In this document: positions 1-7,116 of the stretch, one piece after another
Layout: every line of letters starts with the position of its first letter
Numbering within the stretch: position 1 is the first letter of the stretch
Assembly: GCA_964567755.1 (NCBI GenBank)
Contig: CAZMNW010000066.1
Location: 1 to 38,717, forward strand
Length of the DNA stretch: 38,717 nucleotides
Direction: 5' to 3'
DNA from: DASRJW01 sp964567755
GTDB lineage: Bacteria; Krumholzibacteriota; Krumholzibacteriia; G020349025
Translations under genes and position numbers: made by a program
Notes under the pieces: model-generated
What the model was told of the DNA's origin: nothing
Database searches by the model: none
The model's input: only the letters and a program-made list of their open reading frames with translations

Positions 1-126
1 GTTCATCTGCAAGGGCCGCAGAAGCAAACGCGGTGGCCCCGCCGGTCGAGGCCGGCGCACGTATCAATCTTTGGGTTCCCACGGCACCTGACCTTGGGAG
101 GAATCGGTGGTCGGGACTGCTCATTC

Positions 127-155
127 AATATAGAGAGCCACTACACAAATGTCAA
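127..155 (-). promoter_or_regulatory. Near-consensus sigma-70 promoter reading leftward
   Basis: On the minus strand there is a perfect -35 box TTGACA (155-150), a 17-base spacer, and a -10 box TATATT (132-127). Transcription would start near base 120 and run off the left edge. No better match to the vegetative consensus was noticed in the window. The 36-bp repeats lie about 100-190 bases upstream of it and may be binding sites for its regulator. The promoter is read directly from sequence; the driven gene is outside the window. Confidence 0.6.
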
Positions 156-248
156 GTAGATAGTTTGTGAAAGGTTCGTTCCAAGCGGATGCGGGATTCA
201 TGCCAGATCGAGTGGGTGTCATTGCGGCGCCCTGAGCGGATCAAATTG

Positions 249-343
249 TCAACAAGGTTTACAGTGTAAGAAGTCTTAACACTGTCAACAACGTGGACTG
301 TGTAAGAATGCTGAACGCTGTCGACAAGGTGGACAGTGTCGCC
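249..343. repeat. Imperfect 36-bp tandem repeat, operator-like
   Basis: Units begin at 249, 285 and 321; the third is partial. Read on the minus strand, each unit carries a conserved core of the form GT(A/C)(A/C)AC(C/G)TTGT(T/C)GACA preceded by ACACTGT or ACACAGT. The ends of each core are partly inverted (for example ACGCTGTC with GACAGTGT around 314-339). Period and core conservation suggest stacked protein-binding sites rather than coding sequence. There are too few and too divergent copies, with no spacers, for a CRISPR array. Confidence 0.5.
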
Positions 344-463
344 ATTGTAGCTGGGTGAGCCCAAGTGGGTGCTTATGAGAGAAGCACAGCTCGACACTGC
401 GAACTGCTCACAGTCCAAGATTGGCTGGCGCGTCAGAGGCAGTTCGACTGCGCCGCTCCACTT

Positions 464-2359
464 CTATTGCGGATTCTCCGCACGCTCGAAGAGGGATGGA
501 TCCTCGGGCGGTGCCTCGCGGATGAGTCTGAGCTTCAGTTCCGGGTGCTCAGTTGGTTCTGGCCAGAACCAGCAATCGAGAGCCTCGTCGCCCAGTGGGA
601 GCAAGTGGAAGTCGCCTACCAGGCGTATGGGGGGACGTCGGGGGAGACTCGAGGCACGTGGAGCACCTGTCGCAATGTGCTGGATCTGAGCGGGGCTGCC
701 TTCGATCAGAATCCAAGTGATTTCGGTTGGGAGTACGTAGGGATCCGACGGGATCTTGGCCTGGCGGTCGTGGTAACTTAAAAATGGCGCGGAACGCAGC
801 ACGTCAGCGTGCAGCACAGAACGCTCAGGGTAAAGATAGCAGGCAGCGCGAGTCATCCGGCCCCCGATGATCAGAGTTTCCGCGTTGAGACGCCCGAGGC
901 GGCGCAGGGCTGCGTGAAGTGGTTCGAACTCCGCATCTCGCGTTCGGTCAAAGAAAAAGTCAGTTCTGGAAAGCGCACGATCACTCGCGCGTTGCAGCCC
1001 GGGTGGCAACTGATCCCACCAGGCGTTGAGCGGTAGGCGTGGCGCCGGCAGAGGGGTATCGAGCGACATCATCTCCAACGCGTCCGGTGGCGAAAGTTGA
1101 CGATGCGAAGCAGGCGTCGGCACGATGAAGAACATCCCCAAGTCGAGTGCCAGGGCGCCAACGGCCATTCGGATCACGCTCGAAGGCGCAACTGCCTGGC
1201 GGCGCAACCACAACGCCGTCCAAAGGCAGAGCCCGGGCCAGACAGCGAGCAGGTACCCGGTTCCAGGCACGCCGAGAAGCAGAGCAGCAACGACGGGCGG
1301 CAGCGCCCACGCCGCACCGAAAGAAGCTCCGAGCCCCAGGATTGTTGGCAGCGGCCGAGCTGGGAAGTGCGTGGCCGGTGACGATGTGGGAGAAGGTTGC
1401 ACGGCCGATGTCGGCGCAGGAGCAGCTTGCGCGGCGGGTCTAGGTGTGGGAGGAGTTCGCGCCGCGAGTGACTGCTCCGTGGGCACTGGTGTTGCAGTCG
1501 CTTGCGCCGGGACGTACCGGGAATCGATTCGGTGGTGCAAACGCTTGCGTCGGATGGCTGTACCGCACGCCAAGAGCCAACGTGTGGCGCCGAATCCCCA
1601 CACGAGGGGCGAACACAGGACCACGAGTTGTTGCAAGAAAGGCGCGGGCCCGCTCGAAAGCGTCGATGCCTGCAAGATCGATTTCATCATCACCCAATGG
1701 AGGGAGACGTAGTCGGGCACACCTCCGGCGACATCGACCTGCGGCACGAGCCAACACAGCGTGCCGAGGAACCAGGCCAAACCGGCCTGGACTGCGGCTC
1801 GCGGCGCGAGCTTCAAATGGCGTGCACTCCACAGCAGCATGGGCACTGCGAATACCAGCGTCGTCGGCCGAAGGCCAGCGAGGATGCCGATGATGTAGCT
1901 CTCGCTGCGCAACTCGCGCTTGCTCTGCACCACGGCGCGCGCAAGGAGGAATGCGACCACCGCGGTGACGAGAGCCTCAGCGCCGTATGTTCCCGTTGTC
2001 ATGCCATGGAAGAGAACGATGGGGCTCGAAACGAACAGGAAGATCGACCAGCGAGCGGTGGTCCGGTCGGCGACGAGGTGCGCGAGTCGTGAAAGGAAGT
2101 ATGCCGCGGCGGCGAGAACCAAGATCGAAGTGAGGCGGAGCGCGAGGACCGGTCGCGATGTCAGCACATCGAGACACTGCACAAGCCACACAAAGAGGAC
2201 ATATCCGGGGGGATTGGGCTGGTGCAGGCGGAGATCCTGGTGTTCGAGCGCGAGCGCCAAAGGGATCGTGTGGAGGTCGACGAGATCGCCTGCTCCCAGG
2301 ATGGCGCAGATCAGAACGAACAGTGCAAGAACGGTCCACGCCACCGAGTCGCGGCCCAT
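464..2359 (-). CDS. PMT/GT39-like polytopic membrane protein
   Basis: A 631-residue protein with an N-terminal membrane segment, a conserved-looking loop containing DLHTIPLALALEHQD and PNPPGYVLFVWL, and repeated hydrophobic helices to about residue 280. A Pro/Ala/Thr-rich linker (about 285-335) follows, then more helices (about 340-410) and a soluble C-terminal domain of about 200 residues. The loop and topology recall dolichol-phosphate-mannose-type (PMT/GT39, DUF2723-like) glycosyltransferases, which use lipid-linked sugars at the outer face of the inner membrane. It is the last gene of the leftward operon, starting only 3 bases after the kynB stop, although it has no obvious catabolic role. 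Family membership is inferred from layout. The substrate is unknown. Confidence 0.55.
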   Translation of the reverse strand: MGRDSVAWTVLALFVLICAILGAGDLVDLHTIPLALALEHQDLRLHQPNPPGYVLFVWLVQCLDVLTSRPVLALRLTSILVLAAAAYFLSRLAHLVADRTTARWSIFLFVSSPIVLFHGMTTGTYGAEALVTAVVAFLLARAVVQSKRELRSESYIIGILAGLRPTTLVFAVPMLLWSARHLKLAPRAAVQAGLAWFLGTLCWLVPQVDVAGGVPDYVSLHWVMMKSILQASTLSSGPAPFLQQLVVLCSPLVWGFGATRWLLACGTAIRRKRLHHRIDSRYVPAQATATPVPTEQSLAARTPPTPRPAAQAAPAPTSAVQPSPTSSPATHFPARPLPTILGLGASFGAAWALPPVVAALLLGVPGTGYLLAVWPGLCLWTALWLRRQAVAPSSVIRMAVGALALDLGMFFIVPTPASHRQLSPPDALEMMSLDTPLPAPRLPLNAWWDQLPPGLQRASDRALSRTDFFFDRTRDAEFEPLHAALRRLGRLNAETLIIGGRMTRAACYLYPERSVLHADVLRSAPFLSYHDRQAKIPSDPYVLPTEITWILIEGSPAQIQHIATGAPRASSLPRRPPIRLVGDFHLLPLGDEALDCWFWPEPTEHPELKLRLIREAPPEDPSLFERAENPQ

Positions 2360-2362
2360 TCG

Positions 2363-3061
2363 TCAGTCATCCTTGTGTGGGAGGTGCTGCGCGGGATCGC
2401 GCACGAGGGCGGCGCGAACGGGAGAGGCGTCGGCGCCGGTGAGTCGCAGCGGCAACGCCACGAGGATGTACGGGCCGGGTGCCACGTGCGCGAGCAGGAG
2501 TCCCTCGAGGATGGCCATGTCATGCCGCGCCACCGCATGGTGACTCTCGAGCACTTTGTCGTCGAATGGATCGATGGAGGGTGTATCGATGCCGACGAGG
2601 CACACGCCCTGCGCCGCCAGGGAATCGACCAATTCCGGCGACAGACTTGCGAAATCCCGATTCCATGCGTCCGGATCCGGGAACGTTTCGGTGCGGAAGA
2701 GCACGCGTGGCCGCGTGATCGCCGTCCGGACATCGGATGGGCGAACGCGCGTCCCGCGCGGCACGGTCACCGCGATCACCTGGCAGGGCCCGTAATAGAA
2801 GGCGAGGTCGCGCTCGGCGATAGATTGGCCGCCGCGGACATAGTGGCGCGGCGCGTCTGCGTGCGCGCCTACGTGCAGGGTCGAGCGCATGGAACCCAGC
2901 GTCAGGTGATCGCCATGGTCGATGGCGAGACTTTCGTCGTGACGGTAGGCAACGTCCCCAGGCCACACTTCGATGCGAGACGAAACGACAGGCGAGATAT
3001 CGAGAATCTGTATGCCGTCGGTGGGGGGCTTTTCGGGGTGGGGCATGTCGGGGGTGCTCAT
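2363..3061 (-). CDS. kynB: Kynurenine formamidase (KynB-type cyclase family)
   Basis: This 232-residue enzyme would hydrolyse N-formylkynurenine to kynurenine and formate, the second step of tryptophan breakdown. Visible KynB hallmarks are DISPVVS near residue 21, VWPGD near 32, the metal-binding block HVGAHADAPRHY (His63, His67, Asp69), the GIDTPSIDPFD motif near 157, and a late His180 and Glu186 in HDMAILEGL. Length is only slightly above the usual 210 or so. The start is preceded by GGAG at good spacing, and its ATG overlaps the TGA of the upstream fusion gene (ATGA), so the two are translationally coupled. Tryptophan 2,3-dioxygenase, the enzyme that makes its substrate, lies at the other side of the cluster, which supports the assignment. 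Confidence 0.88.
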   Translation of the reverse strand: MSTPDMPHPEKPPTDGIQILDISPVVSSRIEVWPGDVAYRHDESLAIDHGDHLTLGSMRSTLHVGAHADAPRHYVRGGQSIAERDLAFYYGPCQVIAVTVPRGTRVRPSDVRTAITRPRVLFRTETFPDPDAWNRDFASLSPELVDSLAAQGVCLVGIDTPSIDPFDDKVLESHHAVARHDMAILEGLLLAHVAPGPYILVALPLRLTGADASPVRAALVRDPAQHLPHKDD

Positions 3062-5604
3062 GCCGGGGCTCCGTCATCGCAGCGCGCGATGATCTTGAGC
3101 TCGACGGCGATCGGTGTGGGCAGAGCCCTGACCTCGACGGTGGTGCGAGTGGGGGCGATCGGACCGAACGTCTCGGCGTAGACACGGTTGAATGTGTCGA
3201 AGTCTCGCTGCATGTCGATCAGGAAGACCGTGACATCCAGGACGCGGTCGAGTGAAGAGCCCGCAGCCTCGAGCACGATGCGCACGTTGTCGATGACGGC
3301 GCGTGTTTGTGCCGCCACATCGTAATCGAGCGCGGCGCCGCTCGGATCGCGCACCGGCCCCCCTGGAATGGCGTTGGTGCGCGCCTGGCGCGGGCCGATC
3401 CCGGAGAGATAGAGCAGGTCGCCGACGCGACGTGCATGCGGATAGGCACCCACGGGGTCTGGCGCCGCATCCGCGTGGATTCCCGCGACGGAGCCGCTGT
3501 GTTCGCGCGCGGTGACGGTGCGCCCGCCGGGACCGGTGGTAGAGAGGACCCCGCGCTCGCCGCTGTAGAACTCGGCATCCTCCTCGTCGAACTCGAGATT
3601 CGACGCTGCGCGCATGCTCGGCAGCAGGCCAACCACCGCAGCGCCGGTGCCCCACAGCGGTTGGTATTCGAACACGCGACCTTTGTAATTGTTGTTCTGG
3701 CCGAGGACGGATGCCAGCCACCAGATCGCCTTCAACTTCTGATCGGCATGAGCTTGACTGGTGAATTGTCGCGCCAATTGCGACACGTCCTCGATGCGGC
3801 CTTCCGCGAGAATCTCGAGGAGCTTGCGGTTCCACTCGTCGTCCTTGAGCGAGGAAATGCGGTCCTGTGTCGGATCGATCGGTTGGGTGAAAAGCCGATT
3901 GGATAGCGCTGTCACGGCGACGCAGACGGCGCGCCGGCCCGTGGCACGCAGAGCGTCGGCTGCGGCTTTCCCGAGCACCAATGTCTCGGCGCGGTCGGAG
4001 TACATGTTGCACGAAACGACGCAGGCCGGAATGCGGTTGTCGGGGTCGAGGAGCTTGAGGGCGACCACCGTGCCCGTGTCGATGGGGAATCCGTGGTACG
4101 CCACGGTGCGCGCGTGCAGACCGCGTTCGCGCGCCGACTTTTCGTAGGCGGCGGCGAAAGTCGGGTCCATGCGGAAGCGATACGGCATGTTGCCGAGCTC
4201 GTGCCACTCTGGATCCACGTGCACCCATTCGGGCTCCGGGTGGGCTTGGATCTGGTGGCCGATGACGCTGATCCACTGCGTGCTGTACAGAAGCAGCAGA
4301 TCGGCATCGAGAGATTCGATCTCGGAGCGCGCGGCGTCGAACGCTTGCCGCAATGCTCGCCAGCTCGCCGAACGGTCCGGTGCCAAGAGAGGCTGCGGCA
4401 TGCCGGGCACGATGTAACCGGCGATGGCACCACCTGGTGGGCGGGGGTCTCCTTCGATGTGGACTGCCGTCGCGCTGCCGTCGGTGCGACGGTCGCGGCG
4501 GGATGGCGCGGCGGTGGCCTGCGGCACGGAGTTTTTCGTCGTCCTCGCATCTCGTGACACCGGACGGACCCTCGGGCTCAACTGTCGGCCGACGCCGGCG
4601 GTCGCGGGCGAGCTCGATGCCGGTGGCTTCCACTCGACGACCGCATTGCCAGTGCCGATCACCGTGCCATATCCATGCACCTCGGCCGGGTAGGTGGGGA
4701 AGCCCAGTGCGGCGATGAGCCAGCTCAGGCAGCCGGCGTTGGCTTCACTCTCGGTCTGCTCGATGAAATCGGGGAGCTCGTCGATGAGCTGGCGTGTGCG
4801 GCCGGCCCGCATGTGGTCGAGCATGCGCATGTCCCACAAGTATTGGCCATGGTGATACGAGTGCTCGTGCGACATGTCTTCGGGGATCGGTGGCTCGACG
4901 GTGAAATGGCGATGGCTGAGCGAGTTGGAAGCAAGCAGCACGGCGCGGCGACCGCTTTTCTCGACGGCGCGCCGCGTGGCTTCGCCGAGCGCGATCATCT
5001 GTTCTTGCCCGACCTCGCTGCTGAAATAGAAGAAGGCTGCATTCGACGAGATGCCGACGATGGGACGATCCCACTTGGGGTTCACCATGTGGCACGAAGT
5101 GATCGTGCCGTAGTCGACACGGAACGATGGGTTGCGCATCATCTTGGTCACGAGGCCGGCAGCGCGCGCCTCGTCGTGGATGGCCTCCGCCAGCTCCACG
5201 TCCACGTCGAGATCGAAGTGATAGCGGAACAGATTGGGAAACACCGGATCCACCGACAGGCTGCTGAAGTGTGGCACGCCGAGGAAATGATGGCCCACGA
5301 CCGTGCGCCAGTGCGGCGAGTGCACGATCAACACATCGAAATCCGCCGGATCCAGATTGCGCCGCAGACGCTCGTAGCCCCAGCGGATCGATTCCCATCC
5401 GCCCTCGGAGCGCGGCTCGTTCTGCGGTGGATTCTCGGCATAGACGAGATGCGGTGGGTGCGGGGCCAGGATGCCGGCAACGATGGCACCACCGCCGGAC
5501 TTCTGGCCGCTACTCTTGTCGCTGGCGGACGTACGGGCCCGGGCTGGAAGCGGCCGCTGTCGTGTCTCGATCTGAGTCTTGCGCTTGCGTGTGGACGCCA
5601 CCAT
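3058..5604 (-). CDS. Three-domain fusion: extradiol dioxygenase (catalytic) + LigB-like (non-catalytic) + RidA/2-aminomuconate deaminase
   Basis: An 848-residue protein. Residues 1-38 are a basic, disordered-looking tail. Residues 39-325 form a LigB-type extradiol dioxygenase domain with candidate iron ligands His49 or His52 (APHPPH), His98 (SPHW) and Glu308, plus His231/His233 as likely acid-base residues. It resembles the beta subunit of 2-aminophenol 1,6-dioxygenase. Residues 326-390 are a low-complexity linker. Residues 391-660 form a second LigB-like domain in which the metal positions read PGMPQ, STQW and Arg643, like the non-catalytic alpha subunit. Residues 704-842 form a RidA domain with the invariant Arg820 (TRTTVEVRALP), as in 2-aminomuconate deaminase. 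The start is set by CCGGAGG just upstream; GTG at 5601 is an alternative. It sits 29 bases after the dehydrogenase and overlaps kynB. Domain calls are firm; the exact aminophenol substrate is inferred. Confidence 0.82.
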   Translation of the reverse strand: MVASTRKRKTQIETRQRPLPARARTSASDKSSGQKSGGGAIVAGILAPHPPHLVYAENPPQNEPRSEGGWESIRWGYERLRRNLDPADFDVLIVHSPHWRTVVGHHFLGVPHFSSLSVDPVFPNLFRYHFDLDVDVELAEAIHDEARAAGLVTKMMRNPSFRVDYGTITSCHMVNPKWDRPIVGISSNAAFFYFSSEVGQEQMIALGEATRRAVEKSGRRAVLLASNSLSHRHFTVEPPIPEDMSHEHSYHHGQYLWDMRMLDHMRAGRTRQLIDELPDFIEQTESEANAGCLSWLIAALGFPTYPAEVHGYGTVIGTGNAVVEWKPPASSSPATAGVGRQLSPRVRPVSRDARTTKNSVPQATAAPSRRDRRTDGSATAVHIEGDPRPPGGAIAGYIVPGMPQPLLAPDRSASWRALRQAFDAARSEIESLDADLLLLYSTQWISVIGHQIQAHPEPEWVHVDPEWHELGNMPYRFRMDPTFAAAYEKSARERGLHARTVAYHGFPIDTGTVVALKLLDPDNRIPACVVSCNMYSDRAETLVLGKAAADALRATGRRAVCVAVTALSNRLFTQPIDPTQDRISSLKDDEWNRKLLEILAEGRIEDVSQLARQFTSQAHADQKLKAIWWLASVLGQNNNYKGRVFEYQPLWGTGAAVVGLLPSMRAASNLEFDEEDAEFYSGERGVLSTTGPGGRTVTAREHSGSVAGIHADAAPDPVGAYPHARRVGDLLYLSGIGPRQARTNAIPGGPVRDPSGAALDYDVAAQTRAVIDNVRIVLEAAGSSLDRVLDVTVFLIDMQRDFDTFNRVYAETFGPIAPTRTTVEVRALPTPIAVELKIIARCDDGAPA

Positions 5605-5633
5605 CGCCTCCGGGAAAAGCCTCGTGGCTGCGA

Positions 5634-7109
5634 CTAAGGGCTCGCTTCCAACTGGATGCAGACGTTGCGGACTTCGCTGAAGAAGTCGAGCGACCAGCGA
5701 CCGCCTTCGCGTCCCACGCCACTGTCCTTCAGACCACCGAAAGGAACTCGCAGGTCTCGCAGCATCCAGGTGTTCACCCACACCATCCCCGCGTCGAGTC
5801 GTGCACTCACGCGGTGGGCGCGCGCGAGATCGCGTGTCCAAATCGATGCCGCCAGACCATAGCGCACCGCATTCGCCAGCGAAACGGCTTCGTCCTCGTC
5901 CTCGAAGGGATGAACGCTGACGACGGGGCCGAAGATCTCTTCCTGGACGCTGCGACTGGAATGGGACAAGCCCGTGATCACCGCGGGCGCCAGGAAGGCG
6001 CCGCGATCGAGCGGTGGGTCGAGAGTCGGCCGGGCGCCACCCGTGACGATGCCACCTTCCTCCCGTGCCAAGCGCAGGTATCCCTCCACCTTGTCGCGGT
6101 GGGCATGAGAGACAAGCGCGCCGAGCTCCGTCTCCGGCTGCATCGGGTCCCCGATGCGCATCTGTTGAACGCGCGCCACGACTGCGGCCACGAAACGATC
6201 GTGAATACTGCGCTGCACGAGCAGTCGCGAGCCGCTCAGGCACACCTGTCCCAGGTTAATGAAGCCGGCACGAACGGCTCCCTCCACGGCGGCAGCGAAA
6301 TCGCAATCGGCAAAGACCACCGTCGGATTCTTGCCGCCGAGTTCGAGGCTCACTTTCTTGAAGTGCGGTGCCGCTGCCGTCGCAACGTGGGCGCCCGTTC
6401 GAGTTCCCCCCGTGAACGAAATGCCCGCGATGTCGGGATGCGTGACCAGGGCATCTCCCGCTTCGGCACCCAGGCCATGCACAACATTGAACACTCCAGG
6501 GGGTGCGCCGACTTCGACGAAGATCTCAGCCAGTGCGTTGGCGGTGAGTGGCGTGAGCTCGCTGGGTTTGGCGACGACCGTATTGCCCATCGCGAGTGCC
6601 GGCGCCGTCTTCCATGTCAGCAGGTAGAGTGGGAGGTTCCAGGGTGTGATGAGGCCGACCACACCGAGGGGGCGTCGCAGTGTGTAGTTGAGGGCGCGCT
6701 CCATGGGGTGGCAGGCGGTTTCGTCATGGCGCGCGGCACCGGCAAAGAAGCGAAAGTTAGCGATTGCTCGCGGGATGTCGACGCTGCGCGCGAGTTGCAC
6801 GGGCTTGCCGGTATCGAGCGCTTCGAGCTCCGCCAGCTCGTCGATGCGAGCGGCGATCCGCGCGGCCACCGCTTCGAGTAGATCGGCCCGCTGCGCCACA
6901 TTCGATGTGCCCCAACCGGCGGCGAACGCGCTGCGCGCCGCGGCGACGGCAGCGCCGATATCGGCGGCGTTGCCTCGAGGCACGCGAGCGATGACCTGGC
7001 TGGTGGCCGGCGCCACGTCTTCCAGGAACTCGCCGGAGCTGGACGTTACGAAGCGCCCGTCGATGCAGTGCTTCAGAGTGCGCACTTCGGCGGCAACCTT
7101 GGCGGACAT
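5634..7109 (-). CDS. Aldehyde dehydrogenase, probable 2-aminomuconate 6-semialdehyde dehydrogenase
   Basis: A 491-residue NAD(P)-dependent aldehyde dehydrogenase of normal length. Catalytic residues are visible: Asn158 (TPWN), Lys181 (AKPSE), Glu256 (LELGGK) and the nucleophile Cys290 in GQVCLSGSR. The C-terminal blocks around VNTWMLRDLRVPFGG and SGVGREGG strongly recall 2-aminomuconate-semialdehyde dehydrogenases (AmnC/NbaE, human ALDH8A1). Arg108 and Arg451 lie roughly where, from memory, those enzymes bind the substrate carboxylates; this needs an alignment. It would oxidise the ring-cleavage product made by the fusion protein to 2-aminomuconate, the substrate of that protein's RidA domain. 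It starts 7 bases after the preceding gene stops. Other semialdehyde substrates, such as 2-hydroxymuconate semialdehyde, cannot be excluded. Confidence 0.82.
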   Translation of the reverse strand: MSAKVAAEVRTLKHCIDGRFVTSSSGEFLEDVAPATSQVIARVPRGNAADIGAAVAAARSAFAAGWGTSNVAQRADLLEAVAARIAARIDELAELEALDTGKPVQLARSVDIPRAIANFRFFAGAARHDETACHPMERALNYTLRRPLGVVGLITPWNLPLYLLTWKTAPALAMGNTVVAKPSELTPLTANALAEIFVEVGAPPGVFNVVHGLGAEAGDALVTHPDIAGISFTGGTRTGAHVATAAAPHFKKVSLELGGKNPTVVFADCDFAAAVEGAVRAGFINLGQVCLSGSRLLVQRSIHDRFVAAVVARVQQMRIGDPMQPETELGALVSHAHRDKVEGYLRLAREEGGIVTGGARPTLDPPLDRGAFLAPAVITGLSHSSRSVQEEIFGPVVSVHPFEDEDEAVSLANAVRYGLAASIWTRDLARAHRVSARLDAGMVWVNTWMLRDLRVPFGGLKDSGVGREGGRWSLDFFSEVRNVCIQLEASP

Positions 7110-7116
7110 CGCGAAG

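Larger units (their letters stand above)
1..463. other. Gene-poor left edge with a leftward promoter and a tandem repeat
   Basis: I see no convincing complete gene here. The stretch is clearly less GC-rich than the rest of the window. It holds a near-consensus leftward promoter (127-155) and about two and a half copies of a 36-bp repeat (249-343). A leftward frame is open from about base 124 to the edge, but its ATG overlaps the -10 box, so it cannot be the start used by that promoter. A gene beginning just left of the window is likely. The end of the GT39-like gene (464) lies at the right border. Confidence 0.5.

Noticed and set aside
249..343. CRISPR array from the 36-bp repeats
   Set aside because: Repeats are directly adjacent without unique spacers, diverge from each other, and no cas gene is near.
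5605..6243. Upstream extension of the fusion gene frame (would give 1061 residues)
   Set aside because: It lies inside the aldehyde dehydrogenase gene on the same strand in another frame and has Arg/Gly/Ser-rich shadow composition. A GGAGG site precedes the start at 5604.
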